Positions 8,152 to 17,911 of a stretch of DNA of 64,000 bases are shown here, one piece after another (the stretch's first letter is position 1; each line of letters begins with the position of its first letter). A program made the position numbers and the translations under genes. The notes under the pieces are model-generated. The model made no database searches and was not told the DNA's origin. It saw only the letters and a program-made list of their open reading frames with translations. Source of the stretch: Aquimarina sp. BL5 (GTDB taxonomy: Bacteria > Bacteroidota > Bacteroidia > Flavobacteriales > Flavobacteriaceae); contig NZ_CP031963.1 in NCBI RefSeq assembly GCF_003443675.1, positions 2,937,501 to 3,001,500 on the forward strand. The letters are read 5' to 3'.

Positions 8152-9939
8152 ATGCGCTTTATCGTATTCTATATAGCCTTATTTTTTGCGATCCCAGTGT
8201 TTGGCCAATCCGAGCAGCTGGCAAAGAATTATATGCAGCAAGGTAAATACGAAAAAGCACTTTCTGTATATCAGAAGCTATATAATAAAAACCCCAATCG
8301 CACCAACTATCTTTTAGGGCTAGTGGAATCACACCAGCAATTAGAGCAATTCGATAAGGCAGAAAAAATCCTACAAAAACAAATTGAAAAAAAGCCTAAC
8401 AATGCACAACTACTTGTAGAATTAGGGCATCATTACGAAGTTCAGGAAAATGCTGTAAAAGCAAAAACATATTATGATAAAGCCTTAAAAAAATTTAATG
8501 GCAACAATCTAAATGCAGCATATTCTCTTGGTCAAAGTTTCGAAAAATATAATCTCCTCGATCAGGCAGCTTTAATCTATGAAAAAGGAATGGCTTCTAA
8601 TCCTGGCGCTAATTTTAATGTCCAACTTGCTAAAATATACGGTGAGCAAGGTAAGCTAGAAAAAATGTTTGATAGCTATCTTTCCCTACTTCAGCTACAA
8701 CCTAACTATAAGAATGTTGTTCAGAGAAATTTTAATCAATATATTACAGATGACCCGTTAAACGAAGCCAATGTTATTTTCAGAAAATTACTAATAAAAA
8801 AGCTTCAACAAAATCCAGATATTATTTACAATGAGATGCTTAGCTGGCTTTTTGTGCAGCAAAAAGATTTCAAAAAAGCTTTTGTACAAGAAAAAGCTAT
8901 TTACAAACGTAAAGATGAAGGATTACAAGGTATTATTGGACTCGCTCGAATTGCTATAGGAGCTAAAGATATAAAGTCCGCAACACAAATTTTAGATTAC
9001 ATTCTAGAAGCACCTGCCGGAAATGACTTGAAACTAACCGCTCATAAAATTATTCTGAAAGCCAAAACTGACCTTGCCGACAAGAAAGAATATAAAGCGA
9101 TTAATCAACAATATAACACGATTTTCGAGACGTATGGAAAATCCAGAGAAACTATTGGATTGCAAATTGATTATGCACATTTCCTAGCCTTTAATCAAGA
9201 TAGGAAACAGGAAGCTGCTGATTTTCTTAAACGATTATTAGATAAAGAAAAACTTTCCAGATTTCAATCTTCTAGGGCCAAAATGAAAATTGCAGATATT
9301 CTTGTTTTAGATCAAAAATTTAACCAGGCACTTATTTATTACACCCAAGTACAAAACGCTTTGAAAAATAATTTTCTAGCTCAAGATGCTAGATTCAAAG
9401 TAGCAAAAACAAGTTATTACAAAGGTGATTTTGCATGGGCACAAACGCAATTAGATGTACTGAAATCATCTACCTCTCAGTTAATTGCCAATGACGCAAT
9501 GGAATTGAGTCTTATCATAAGTGACAATTCATTAGAAGATTCAACGCAGACCGCATTAAAGATTTTTGCGAAAGGTGACTTATTAGCTTTTCAGAATAAA
9601 AATCAAGAAGCTATCGCCAAATACGGAGAAATACTTGTCAATCATAAAGGTGAAAAAATTGAGGATGAAACATTTCTACGACAAGCAAAATTGTTCGAAA
9701 AAGAAAAACAGTTTGAAAAAGCGAAAGTAAACTACCTAAAGATTATAGAATTCTACCCTGATGACATTCTTGTTGATGATGCCTATTATTGGCTTGCAGA
9801 ATTATATGTAAATGTGCTACAACAACCGGAAAAGGCTAAAGAATTATACGAGAAACTAATCTTTAATCATGCAGATAGTATTTATTTTGTAGATGCCAGA
9901 AAAAAATACCGAACCTTACGAGGCGATGCCATTAATTAG
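8152..9939 (+). CDS. secreted TPR protein of the serS-rsmA neighbourhood
   Basis: 595 residues with a signal peptide (MRFIVFYIALFFAIPVFGQ) and TPR repeats through most of its length (for example YMQQGKYEKALSVYQKLYNKNP at the start, and FEKAKVNYLKIIEFYPDD near the end). The C-terminal repeats resemble the outer-membrane TPR lipoprotein/YbgF type. It probably acts in the periplasm as a scaffold. It follows serS by 83 bases, and its position between serS and DUF4286-rsmA appears conserved in flavobacteria as I remember them. Exact role not known. Confidence 0.85.
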   Translation: MRFIVFYIALFFAIPVFGQSEQLAKNYMQQGKYEKALSVYQKLYNKNPNRTNYLLGLVESHQQLEQFDKAEKILQKQIEKKPNNAQLLVELGHHYEVQENAVKAKTYYDKALKKFNGNNLNAAYSLGQSFEKYNLLDQAALIYEKGMASNPGANFNVQLAKIYGEQGKLEKMFDSYLSLLQLQPNYKNVVQRNFNQYITDDPLNEANVIFRKLLIKKLQQNPDIIYNEMLSWLFVQQKDFKKAFVQEKAIYKRKDEGLQGIIGLARIAIGAKDIKSATQILDYILEAPAGNDLKLTAHKIILKAKTDLADKKEYKAINQQYNTIFETYGKSRETIGLQIDYAHFLAFNQDRKQEAADFLKRLLDKEKLSRFQSSRAKMKIADILVLDQKFNQALIYYTQVQNALKNNFLAQDARFKVAKTSYYKGDFAWAQTQLDVLKSSTSQLIANDAMELSLIISDNSLEDSTQTALKIFAKGDLLAFQNKNQEAIAKYGEILVNHKGEKIEDETFLRQAKLFEKEKQFEKAKVNYLKIIEFYPDDILVDDAYYWLAELYVNVLQQPEKAKELYEKLIFNHADSIYFVDARKKYRTLRGDAIN

Positions 9940-10292
9940 TAGGTCACGAAGTTGCCAATTTTCTTTTAGTATATCGTGCTATCAGAAAAAATAGCGCTCT
10001 AAAAAAGATGGTGAAAGTAATATCCATGCTTATAGTAATTAGGTTGCTTTCATTATTTTCAATTCTATTTCTTTTACCTAGTGTTTTCGAATATATTGAT
10101 GATATGAGCAATTCATCGTATAAATAAATCTTGTGCATTTACAAAAGTAATCTTATAAAGTAGTAAGTCGAAATAGAAACTTTTTTTGATTCGATACAGA
10201 AAAAAATGTCCATCATTAATCCTAAATTATCTATTTTCAGAAGGAGAACTTCGCTATAGTTTTGTAGTATTATTAATTATAATAAAAAAAAT
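9940..10292. other. intergenic region, no supported gene
   Basis: 353 bases. A 64-codon minus-strand frame (9944-10138) has no recognisable domain, poor composition and no ribosome-binding context, so I do not call it. A -7 box TAGTTTTG at 10257-10264 fits the Bacteroidota consensus and probably serves the monooxygenase gene at 10293. Confidence 0.5.
10257..10264 (+). promoter_or_regulatory. predicted -7 box for ABM gene
   Basis: TAGTTTTG matches TAnnTTTG and lies 28 bases before the ATG at 10293. No convincing -33 element. Confidence 0.45.
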
Positions 10293-10595
10293 ATGAAATT
10301 CGCATTATTAGTAAGACTACAAGCAAAAACAGGAAAAGAGCAAGAAGTAGCAAACTTTATTACAAACGCGCTTCCTTTAGCTATTGATGAACCCGATACG
10401 ATTACTTGGTATGCCATCAAAATTGATTCTTCTACTTTTGGTATCTTTGATACTTTCCCTCACGAAGAAGGAAGACAAGCACATTTAACTGGGAAAATTG
10501 CTAATGCACTTATGGCAAATGCATCTGAATTATTAGCTGAAGAACCTACAATTGAAAAAGTGGAAATATTAGCTTCAAAAAAGCAAATGAGTTAA
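10293..10595 (+). CDS. antibiotic biosynthesis monooxygenase (ABM/YgiN-like) domain protein
   Basis: 100 residues with the compact ferredoxin-like ABM fold pattern: FALLVRLQAKTGKEQEVANFITNALPLA at the start, TWYAIKIDSSTFGIFDTFPHEEGRQAHLTG in the middle and the C-terminal IEKVEIL strand. The His in the RQAH(L)TG stretch is a typical family position. These proteins are small, usually dimeric quinone-type monooxygenases or stress proteins. It lies in an insertion between the serS-TPR and DUF4286-rsmA blocks, just before an AraC-type regulator gene that is frameshifted. The regulator may control it. Confidence 0.85.
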   Translation: MKFALLVRLQAKTGKEQEVANFITNALPLAIDEPDTITWYAIKIDSSTFGIFDTFPHEEGRQAHLTGKIANALMANASELLAEEPTIEKVEILASKKQMS

Positions 10596-10662
10596 TTTTT
10601 AAATCTATAACTGAAGATTAACTTAACCCACTTAATCTTCAGTTATTTAAGTTATTTTCAGA

Positions 10663-11534
10663 GTGAAAAACAAGGCATCAACACTTATCAATGAGACAAA
10701 TGGAGAACTAGCATTTAAGCTATTTTCATTTAGTGATGATAGTAATTTTGACCATATTCAAAGGCATAATTATTATTCTATCATACTTATTCTTATAGGT
10801 GAAGCTCAGTTACAAATAGAACTAGAAAAATATATAATCCCAAATAAAACAGTTATTTGTATTTCTCCATACCAACCCTATTCTTTAAAATCCATCAAAA
10901 ACATTTCTGGAATTGTATTAAATTTTCACTCCGACTTTTTTTGCACCTATAAACATCAAAATGAGATCGAAACAGAAGGAGTATTGTTTCATAGTATTTT
11001 TGGGCGTTGCTTTTTCAATTTATCAAATGAAGAAACACTTCTAAATATTATTACCCAAATGGAATTAGAAATTACACAAGGCAAAATAGGACAACACGAA
11101 TCACTTGTATCTTATTTGAAGATATTTCTTATTTCAATCTTAAGAATAAAAAAATTAGATACAAATAGTGCAAAAATATCATCTAAAGAGAATAGTAAAC
11201 CCCAGATTTTACAATCATTAATATATTCTATCGAAACGAATTACAAAAAAAACATACCCCAAAAGACTATGCTGAAATTCTAAACATTTCTTCTAGTGTT
11301 TTAGGTAAACTTGTTAAAGAATATTTTAACAAAACACTAACCAAACTAATAGCACAGCGAATAGTTGTCGAAGCAAAAAGAGAACTATATCTTACGTCAA
11401 AATCGGTAAAAGAAGTGGCTTTTTTACTCGGATATGAAGATGAATATTATTTCAGTAGATTTTTTAAAAAACAAGTAGGAGTCTCTCCTAATATTTATCG
11501 TAAAACAGTAGGTTTTGCAAAGCAGGAGAGTTAA
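10663..11534 (+). pseudogene. AraC family regulator, frameshifted
   Basis: GTG start. The first frame gives 206 residues of cupin-like sensor domain (for example TVICISPYQPYSLKSIKNISG) and stops at 11283. The DNA-binding part continues in the other frame from about 11253 to the TAA at 11532-11534: DYAEILNISSSVLGKLVKEY, then KSVKEVAFLLGYEDEYYFSR and FFKKQVGVSPNIYRK, a full AraC HTH pair. The break lies in a run of eight A (11245-11252), where nine would restore one frame of about 290 codons. It may be a true inactivation, phase variation by slippage, or a sequencing error. It sits directly after the ABM gene. Confidence 0.85.
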
Positions 11535-11857
11535 TTAAAAACACATAACAACGTATCCTAATTAATTGCTAGGGTATTATATTTAGTATCCTTTTGCTAT
11601 TTTTAGTTGTGCTATTCGTGCAACTAGCCGTGTACAAACAAATAATAACAGTCATAATAATAGTAGTAAATCTTGGTTAAAGGTATTATACACTATTTTA
11701 CAACTTGGAGTCTTAGTTTGTTTTATACATAAATGAGTAAAACATTTTCCTACAAAAAATAAGCAATAGACTCGTGTCATTATAACAAGATGATAACCAT
11801 TATAATTTCGTTTCTTTGCATTTCACAATACTATCAACGATAAATCATACTCTATAA
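11535..11857. other. intergenic region, no gene seen
   Basis: 323 bases between the broken AraC gene and the DUF4286 gene. It is AT-rich, with a weak hairpin (AGTTG ... CAACT near 11603-11625) and no coding frame I can support. It marks the right edge of the accessory insertion. Confidence 0.5.
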
Positions 11858-12166
11858 ATGTACATTTATAACGTTACTATCAACATTGAAGAAACCAAAC
11901 ATGAGCAATGGTTAGACTGGATGAAAAATGAACATATTCCGGATATGCTGGCTACAGGAAAATTCAGTAAGGCTTTAATGAGTAAAGTTCTAGTAGAAGA
12001 AGAAATGGGAGGTCTTACTTATTCTGTCCAATATACTACAGATACTAAAACAACACTCGAAAAATATTACGCTGAGGATGCAGAACGCCTTCGAGCTAAA
12101 ACAAATAAATTTGCAGGACATTTTGTTGCTTTCAGAACAGAATTAGAAATCATTAGCGAACAATAA
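11858..12166 (+). CDS. DUF4286 family protein
   Basis: 102 residues. The start MYIYNVTINIEE and the segment WLDWMKNEHIPDMLATGKF are characteristic of DUF4286, a small dimeric-looking alpha/beta barrel family found beside rsmA in Bacteroidota. Biochemical role unknown. It is followed within 2 bases by a small membrane protein gene and then rsmA, so the three are very probably one operon. Confidence 0.85.
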   Translation: MYIYNVTINIEETKHEQWLDWMKNEHIPDMLATGKFSKALMSKVLVEEEMGGLTYSVQYTTDTKTTLEKYYAEDAERLRAKTNKFAGHFVAFRTELEIISEQ

Positions 12167-12168
12167 AA

Positions 12169-12597
12169 ATGAAACAATACCGACCAACATTTCTATATGC
12201 AATTAAGATTTTTGGTCTTATAGTTGGGGCTGGCTTTTCTATTTTTATAGTTAGTATATTTCTAGATATAGTTACCTTTTTTGTAGAAAGTTCATTTTTC
12301 GAAAAAGTAATATTTATACTTCTTATTATAGCCTTTGTTTTTGCTGCGTTTTTAATCATAAGATCCAATAAGCCAACGATTAGTTTCTATAACGATTATA
12401 TGATTATAGGTCGTCAAGAAGTTACGTACGATCTTATTAAAAATTTCTATCCCGCTAAAGGAGGTTCTGAACCCTATATTGTGACTAAAGATGATTATAA
12501 AATTGATCTTGAAATTTCATGGTTTAGAAAAAAGGATCGTGCTGAAATAGAAAAAATTATTTTAGAAAAAACCCAATCACCCACAAAACAATCATAG
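12169..12597 (+). CDS. small membrane protein, two TM segments
   Basis: 142 residues. Two hydrophobic helices (about 10-33, [24 protein letters not shown], and 44-64, [19 protein letters not shown]) are followed by a soluble C-terminal part of about 75 residues that could be a PH-like/bPH domain ([24 protein letters not shown] pattern). I do not recognise a named family. It sits between the DUF4286 and rsmA genes with gaps of 2 and 1 bases, so is co-transcribed. Confidence 0.65.
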   Translation: MKQYRPTFLYAIKIFGLIVGAGFSIFIVSIFLDIVTFFVESSFFEKVIFILLIIAFVFAAFLIIRSNKPTISFYNDYMIIGRQEVTYDLIKNFYPAKGGSEPYIVTKDDYKIDLEISWFRKKDRAEIEKIILEKTQSPTKQS

Positions 12598-12598
12598 G

Positions 12599-13465
12599 AT
12601 GTCTTCCAAATTCAAAAAAAACAAAGCCCAATCCTTAAACTATAAAGGGCACCAAGAAAAGACTGCTGTCCGTGCAAAAAAACATTTAGGCCAGCATTTT
12701 TTAAAAGATGAAGACATTGCAAAAAAAATTGGGGATACCCTAACCTTAAACAACTATACCAATGTAATCGAGATTGGTCCAGGTATGGGTGTACTTACCA
12801 AATACATCCTCCAAAAAGATGTTGACCTAATTGCTATGGATTTAGATACCGAATCTATCGAGTACCTCAACACCAATTTCCCTTTAGAACATCCTGAAAT
12901 CAGAAACGGTAAAGGAACATTTCAGGTTATCGAAGCGGATTTCCTAAAATATGATCTCGACACATTATTTGACAATGAGCAATTTGCAATTACTGGTAAT
13001 TTCCCATATAACATTTCATCTCAAATTGTTTTTAAAACCTTAGAGAAACGTCATAGAATTCCTGAATTTACAGGAATGTTTCAGAAAGAAGTTGCCCAAC
13101 GAATTTGCGAAACATCTGGGAGTAAAACCTACGGTATCTTGTCTGTACTAACTCAGGCATTTTATGATGCCGAATATCTATTCACTGTTCCTCCATCTGT
13201 TTTTAACCCACCACCCAAAGTAGACAGTGGTGTGTTACGTTTAATTAGAAAACCAATACAGGAACTACCTTGTGATGAAAAACTCTTTTACAAAGTAGTA
13301 AAAACTGCTTTTGGACAACGAAGAAAAACATTAAGAAACAGCCTAAAAACTTTCCAATTAATTGATGAAATTAAGGAAATGGACATGTTAAGCAAAAGAC
13401 CAGAACAATTAAATGTTGATCAGTTTATAGAATTAACATTACTTATTGAAAAATCAGTAAATTAA
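12599..13465 (+). CDS. rsmA: 16S rRNA (adenine1518/1519-N6)-dimethyltransferase RsmA
   Basis: 288 residues. After a basic N-terminal extension, [11 protein letters not shown] opens the KsgA/RsmA family; the SAM-binding motif I is [12 protein letters not shown] and the catalytic motif is [10 protein letters not shown], with PPPKVDSGV near the C-terminal domain. It dimethylates two adjacent adenines near the 3' end of 16S rRNA during 30S maturation. The annotated start gives about 25 extra basic residues before the conserved region; a later start is possible but no obvious ATG is better placed. Confidence 0.96.
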   Translation: MSSKFKKNKAQSLNYKGHQEKTAVRAKKHLGQHFLKDEDIAKKIGDTLTLNNYTNVIEIGPGMGVLTKYILQKDVDLIAMDLDTESIEYLNTNFPLEHPEIRNGKGTFQVIEADFLKYDLDTLFDNEQFAITGNFPYNISSQIVFKTLEKRHRIPEFTGMFQKEVAQRICETSGSKTYGILSVLTQAFYDAEYLFTVPPSVFNPPPKVDSGVLRLIRKPIQELPCDEKLFYKVVKTAFGQRRKTLRNSLKTFQLIDEIKEMDMLSKRPEQLNVDQFIELTLLIEKSVN

Positions 13466-13507
13466 TTTCATTTAACACCTATCTAAACTGCAATTGATTT
13501 CTTTGGT

Positions 13508-13515
13508 TATCTTTG
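13508..13515 (+). promoter_or_regulatory. predicted -7 box for mgtE
   Basis: TATCTTTG matches TAnnTTTG, 36 bases before the mgtE ATG at 13552. It suggests mgtE has its own promoter despite lying only 86 bases after rsmA. Confidence 0.45.
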
Positions 13516-13551
13516 TGAGCATTTGTAAAGAAATCCATAAACAACTATTTT

Positions 13552-14907
13552 ATGTCATTCGAGATTTCCAATGAGCTTATCGAACAAGTGAAGCACCTCA
13601 TCAATGATGAAGGTGATACTCATTTGCAAGAAATGCTTAAAGAAATCCACTTTGCCGATTTTGCAGAAATAATCGAAGAGCTCAACCTTTATCAAGCTAC
13701 CTACCTAATTAAATTGTTTGATAGTGAGAAAACTTCTGAAGCTCTTATGGAGTTAGAAGAAGATTTTAGAGAACGTATTCTAGACAACCTATCTGTAAAA
13801 GAAATTGCAGAAGAGTTAGAAGAAATGGATACTGATGATGCTGCTGATATTATTGCCGAGCTACCAGAAGATCGTGCTGAAGAGGTAATTGCGGAGATAG
13901 AAGACGAAAAACACGCCGAAGATATAAAAGAGTTACTCTTGTATGAAGAGGATACTGCTGGAGGATTAATGGCTAAAGAGCTGGTTAAAGTAAAAGAAAC
14001 ATGGACAGTTGCAGGATGTGTGCGAGAAATGCGACGTCAAGCAGAAAATGTTACCCGAGTCCACTCTATCTACGTTATAGATAAAGAAGGAAAGTTAAAA
14101 GGAAGATTATCTCTAAAAGATTTACTAACCGCCTCAGCAAAAACACACATTAGCGAAGTTTATATACCTAAAGTTGACTATGTAAATGTCGATACAGAAG
14201 GCGAAGAAGTTGCTAGAATTATGCAGAAGTATGATCTGGAAGCCATCCCAGTTGTAGATCACGAAACTGTTTTGATGGGTCGTATTACGATTGATGACAT
14301 GGTAGATTTCATAAAGGAAGAAGCCGAAAAAGATTATCAGATGGCAGCAGGTATTTCTCAGGATGTAGAGGCTGATGATAATGTTTGGGAGCTTACAAGA
14401 GCACGTTTACCTTGGTTAATATTAGGCTTGTTTGGAGGATTAGGTAGTGTATTTATTATGCAAGATTTTGAGGATGTTATGACCAACCCTAGAATACGCG
14501 ACTTGTTTTTCTACACACCACTTATCGCCGCGATGGCAGGTAATGTAGGCGTACAATCATCAGCAATTATAGTGCAAGGTTTAGCTAATGACAATGTAAA
14601 AGGTAGTCTTTGGAATCGATTATTAAAAGAAGTGGGACTTAGCTTAATTAATGGAGCTGCTCTAGCACTTTTAGTAATATTATTTGGGATTATAATGAGG
14701 TATGAAATTTCATTTAGTCTAACGATTGCTATAGCCCTTATGAGTGTTATTATTGTAGCAGCACTAATTGGTACCTTTGTCCCTATAATTCTTGATAAAA
14801 GAGGAATTGATCCTGCAATTGCAACAGGTCCGTTTATAACAACAAGTAATGATATTTTTGGAATTTTCTTGTTTTTCTATATCGCAAAATTAATCCTTGG
14901 TTTTTAA
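13552..14907 (+). CDS. mgtE: magnesium transporter MgtE
   Basis: 451 residues with the full MgtE layout: acidic superhelical N domain (about 1-130, LAEI/ADIIAELPEDRAEEVI repeats), two CBS domains (about 135-255), a plug helix and five membrane helices (about 285-450). The channel signature GNVGVQSSAIIVQGLA is present and the Asp of the late membrane segment is seen in TTSNDIFGIFLFF. MgtE is a Mg2+-gated Mg2+ channel of the inner membrane, closed by Mg2+ bound between the N and CBS domains. Nothing unusual. Confidence 0.95.
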   Translation: MSFEISNELIEQVKHLINDEGDTHLQEMLKEIHFADFAEIIEELNLYQATYLIKLFDSEKTSEALMELEEDFRERILDNLSVKEIAEELEEMDTDDAADIIAELPEDRAEEVIAEIEDEKHAEDIKELLLYEEDTAGGLMAKELVKVKETWTVAGCVREMRRQAENVTRVHSIYVIDKEGKLKGRLSLKDLLTASAKTHISEVYIPKVDYVNVDTEGEEVARIMQKYDLEAIPVVDHETVLMGRITIDDMVDFIKEEAEKDYQMAAGISQDVEADDNVWELTRARLPWLILGLFGGLGSVFIMQDFEDVMTNPRIRDLFFYTPLIAAMAGNVGVQSSAIIVQGLANDNVKGSLWNRLLKEVGLSLINGAALALLVILFGIIMRYEISFSLTIAIALMSVIIVAALIGTFVPIILDKRGIDPAIATGPFITTSNDIFGIFLFFYIAKLILGF

Positions 14908-14919
14908 TATTTTCATTAA

Positions 14920-14951
14920 CTCTTTTTTGAATATCTATCAAAAAAAAAGAG
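14920..14951. terminator. hairpin terminator after mgtE
   Basis: CTCTTTTTT (14920-14928) can pair with AAAAAAGAG (14943-14951). It is an A/T-rich stem with T-run and A-run, 13 bases after the mgtE stop. Weak but well placed. Confidence 0.4.
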
Positions 14952-14969
14952 CACAGCAATAGGTATATC

Positions 14970-15365
14970 ATGAACGCTAAAATATTCGAATCACATATAA
15001 TAGTACCTCAGTCAGCAATCGATGATATGAACCATGTAAATAACGTTGTCTATCTGCAATGGATACAGGATATTGCCAAACAGCACTGGGAAACTAAAAC
15101 CAATCAAGAAATAAGAAATACCTACGTTTGGGTAGTATTAAATCATTATATAGAGTATCATAACCCTGCACTGAAAAATGATGAGCTAATACTCCAAACA
15201 TGGATTGATCATCATCACGGAGCCAAAAGTGAAAGACATACTAAAATTATAAATACTTCTACCCAAAAAGTAATTGTTACCGCTAAAACCATGTGGTGTT
15301 TACTCCATAAAGAAACGTTAAGGCCTACCAGAATCAATCAAGAAATAAGTACCTTGTTTTCATAA
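14970..15365 (+). CDS. acyl-CoA thioesterase, 4HBT hotdog fold
   Basis: 131 residues. The sequence DDMNHVNNVVYLQWIQDIAKQHW carries the 4-hydroxybenzoyl-CoA thioesterase signature (Asp before NHVNN), and the later AKSERHTKI and VTAKTMWCLL strands complete a single hotdog fold. Such enzymes hydrolyse acyl-CoA or acyl-ACP in the cytoplasm; the substrate is not predictable. A cupin gene follows after 15 bases. Confidence 0.85.
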   Translation: MNAKIFESHIIVPQSAIDDMNHVNNVVYLQWIQDIAKQHWETKTNQEIRNTYVWVVLNHYIEYHNPALKNDELILQTWIDHHHGAKSERHTKIINTSTQKVIVTAKTMWCLLHKETLRPTRINQEISTLFS

Positions 15366-15380
15366 ATTCAATATAAAAAC

Positions 15381-15746
15381 ATGGAAGCGATTAACATTAA
15401 TGATAAACTTTCAAAATTTGAAAAGCATTGGCATCCGCATCGAATTGCAACAGTAGATGACAATCAAGTATATCTGGCAAAAATTAGTGGTGATTTTGTG
15501 TGGCATAAACATGATCAGGAAGATGAACTTTTTCAGGTAGTAAAAGGTACACTTTATATGAAATTTAGAGATAAAACAGTAAAGGTCGAAGCTGGTGAAA
15601 TTATTGTAGTGCCAAAGGGAGTAGAACACTGTCCTACTACAAAAAATAATGAAGAAGTACATCTTCTTTTATTCGAAAAAGCAAGCACTAAACATACAGG
15701 AGAGACCACCACTGAGCGGACTGTTTCTCAATATATTGACATTTAA
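15381..15746 (+). CDS. cupin domain protein
   Basis: 121 residues. Cupin motif 1 is visible in WHKHDQEDELFQVVKGTLYMKF (His, His, Glu ligands) and motif 2 in EIIVVPKGVEHCPTTKNNEE (His ligand), so a metal site is likely intact. Flavobacterial copies are annotated only as cupin domain-containing. Closely spaced after the thioesterase gene, probably the same transcript. Substrate unknown. Confidence 0.85.
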   Translation: MEAININDKLSKFEKHWHPHRIATVDDNQVYLAKISGDFVWHKHDQEDELFQVVKGTLYMKFRDKTVKVEAGEIIVVPKGVEHCPTTKNNEEVHLLLFEKASTKHTGETTTERTVSQYIDI

Positions 15747-15901
15747 TAACTTTTCAAACCTCATTCACCTTAGTACTGATAAGAGGTCAAAATTAGTTAG
15801 ACTTTTCTACAACAATATCAGTTGTTGTTTGAATTTAATGAAAAAGAACATTTATTTCCTGTAAAATCAAATGACAAATGGTATAAAATCAAACTTATGT
15901 T

Positions 15902-16990
15902 ATGAGTCTAGATAGAAGAACCTTTATAAAAAACACAAGTCTATTATTAGGAAGCAGTTTGCTTCCCTACTCCAATTTATTTGCTAGTTCAAGCAAGAAA
16001 CAATTAGGTGTATGTTTAGTTGCGTTAGGTAACTACAGTACTACTGTGCTTGCACCAGCATTACAATTAACAAAACACTGTCGATTAACCGGAATAGTTA
16101 CTGGAACACCTTCTAAAATACCTATCTGGCAGAAAAAATACAATATTCCAGATAAAAACGTGTACAGTTATAATACAATGGATCATATTGCTAACAATCC
16201 GGAGATTGATATATTATATATTGTATTACCCACAGGTCTACACGCCAAATATGCTATTAAGGCTGCCAATACTGGAAAACACGTCTGGTGCGAAAAACCT
16301 ATGGCAAAAACTGAAGAAGAATGCCTTTCTATTATTAAAGCGTGTCAAAAAAATAAGGTGAAACTTTCTATAGGATATAGAATGCAACATGAACCTAATA
16401 CTCAACAAATCATAAAATGGGCTACAACCAAACCCTACGGGGATATTAAAACAGTTTATGCTGAGATAGGTTATAACGTTGGAAATCCGGCAAAAAGTTG
16501 GAGATTGGATTCAGAATTAGGTGGAGGAACTATGTATGATCTAGGAGTATATTCTTTGAATGCTGCTAGATATACTACGGGAGAAGAGCCTATATCCGTT
16601 ATAGCAGAACAAATGACTACTAGACCAAAAATATTTACCGAAACTGATGAGACTACTCATTTTACATTAGAATTTCCATCAGGAGCAGTTGCTCACGGAA
16701 AAACTAGTGTGGGACACGATATGCATAGACTACGAGTAGATAGCGATAATGGATGGTATCAACTGCAACCTTTTTCTATGTATTCTGGTGTACAAGGAGA
16801 GACTAGTGATGGAAAACTACTCAATACTTATATAGAAAATCAACAAGCTAAACAAATGGATGATGATGCACTATCAATACTTAATAATACTAACGTCCTA
16901 GTTCCTGGTGAGGAAGGAATGAAAGATATTAGAATTGTGGAAGCTATTTATAACTCCGCTAAAAGTAATCGTAAAATCAATTTGATATAG
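15902..16990 (+). CDS. Gfo/Idh/MocA family oxidoreductase, secreted by Tat
   Basis: 362 residues. The N-terminus SLDRRTFIKNTSLLLGSSLLPYSNLFA is a twin-arginine signal (RRTFIK). The NAD(P)-binding domain follows (about 33-155), with the family motif GKHVWCEKPMAKTEEE, then the C-terminal alpha/beta domain (GGGTMYDLGVYSLNAARY). Family members oxidise or epimerise sugars and inositols; Tat-exported forms in Bacteroidota act in the periplasm, resembling glucose-fructose oxidoreductase. It stands alone, so the substrate cannot be inferred. Confidence 0.9.
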   Translation: MSLDRRTFIKNTSLLLGSSLLPYSNLFASSSKKQLGVCLVALGNYSTTVLAPALQLTKHCRLTGIVTGTPSKIPIWQKKYNIPDKNVYSYNTMDHIANNPEIDILYIVLPTGLHAKYAIKAANTGKHVWCEKPMAKTEEECLSIIKACQKNKVKLSIGYRMQHEPNTQQIIKWATTKPYGDIKTVYAEIGYNVGNPAKSWRLDSELGGGTMYDLGVYSLNAARYTTGEEPISVIAEQMTTRPKIFTETDETTHFTLEFPSGAVAHGKTSVGHDMHRLRVDSDNGWYQLQPFSMYSGVQGETSDGKLLNTYIENQQAKQMDDDALSILNNTNVLVPGEEGMKDIRIVEAIYNSAKSNRKINLI

Positions 16991-17059
16991 CTATTATCCT
17001 ACAAACTATATTGGTTAATATTCAGGCCTAAAAATGAATATTATTATTTTTGTTCAAGA

Positions 17060-17494
17060 CTACAATTCATCTTTACATGCACGTACAGACTCATAAAAAA
17101 GACGATAATCCGTGCTTGTTACCACATCTCCTTTAGTACTAAGAGTGACAGTACCTTTTTTTGCTATTTCACTATATGGAACTTGTTTTTTTGCATATCC
17201 TTTATAAACAAATTCAAAATAGCTATCTGCTTTCATTTTACTAGGATTGATTAAAAAATCATATAACCCATCTTCGTCAGTATAGGCTTTCATGCAAGTA
17301 TTCTCATCAACCACTAATTTTACAGCAACATACTGCATTTTCTTTTTTCTCTTACCTAGAACTTTACCTGTAAGCAATTCGTCCTCCGTAATGTTTTCAA
17401 TATCTTCATTTCCACTTAAGGTATCGCTTTTTTGCTGAGACTTACAAGAAGCAAGAAGGGTAATAATAAATAATGATAGTAATAATGATCTCAT
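17060..17494 (-). CDS. lipoprotein with carboxypeptidase-like regulatory domain
   Basis: 144 residues. Lipoprotein signal MRSLLLSLFIITLLASCKSQ with lipobox LASC (Cys17). The rest has the beta-sandwich pattern of CarboxypepD_reg-like domains (GKVLGKRKKKMQYVAVKLVVDENTCMKAYTDEDGLYDF ... YFEFVYKGYAKKQV). Such domains are common in outer-membrane-facing proteins of Bacteroidota. Function unknown; it is a single-gene unit transcribed away from the next gene. Confidence 0.65.
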   Translation of the reverse strand: MRSLLLSLFIITLLASCKSQQKSDTLSGNEDIENITEDELLTGKVLGKRKKKMQYVAVKLVVDENTCMKAYTDEDGLYDFLINPSKMKADSYFEFVYKGYAKKQVPYSEIAKKGTVTLSTKGDVVTSTDYRLFYESVRACKDEL

Positions 17495-17911
17495 AGTGTT
17501 TTAATTTTGGGTTTTATTAAAATAATTCAATAAGGTTTAATCGTAATGCTTTCCAATTTCTCGATCAATTTACAAAATAAAACTACTCGTTTCACATAAG
17601 TGATATAGTGTTTTTTTATAATCCACTATCACTAGGTCTTAATTCTACATTAAAACTTTAATGAAATCTTAAAGAAAACCCTCTGGATAGTCGGTTTATT
17701 TAATAGTTTGTAGAGTCAACCACGATTTAACCTTTACCATTCTTAGAAACGATTGCAGTCAATAGCAAGGGAAAAACTACTAAGAATTAAGCAATTAATT
17801 TTTACTGATACTAATTCAAAAACCAAAAAACACGTATAAATACTATGTCTTTTGCTGGTGTAAATTTTATAGTTTTAAGGCACTAAACAATTAGTTTCAA
17901 AATCCAAAATT
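17495..17911. other. divergent intergenic region
   Basis: 417 bases between a minus-strand lipoprotein gene and the plus-strand membrane protein gene, so it should hold two promoters. I see a possible promoter for 17912 (TTTTG near 17850 and TATAGTTTTA near 17868) but nothing exact, and no coding frame. Confidence 0.4.

Noticed and set aside
9944..10138. 64-codon minus-strand frame
   Set aside because: No family resemblance, no ribosome-binding context; looks like chance in AT-rich intergenic DNA.
11535..11857. Possible integron attC-like or small RNA structure
   Set aside because: Only a weak 5-bp hairpin; no R-box/L-box pairs and no integrase in the window.
15649..15864. 71-codon frame overlapping the cupin gene end
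   Set aside because: Shares most of its length with the cupin frame and has no domain of its own.
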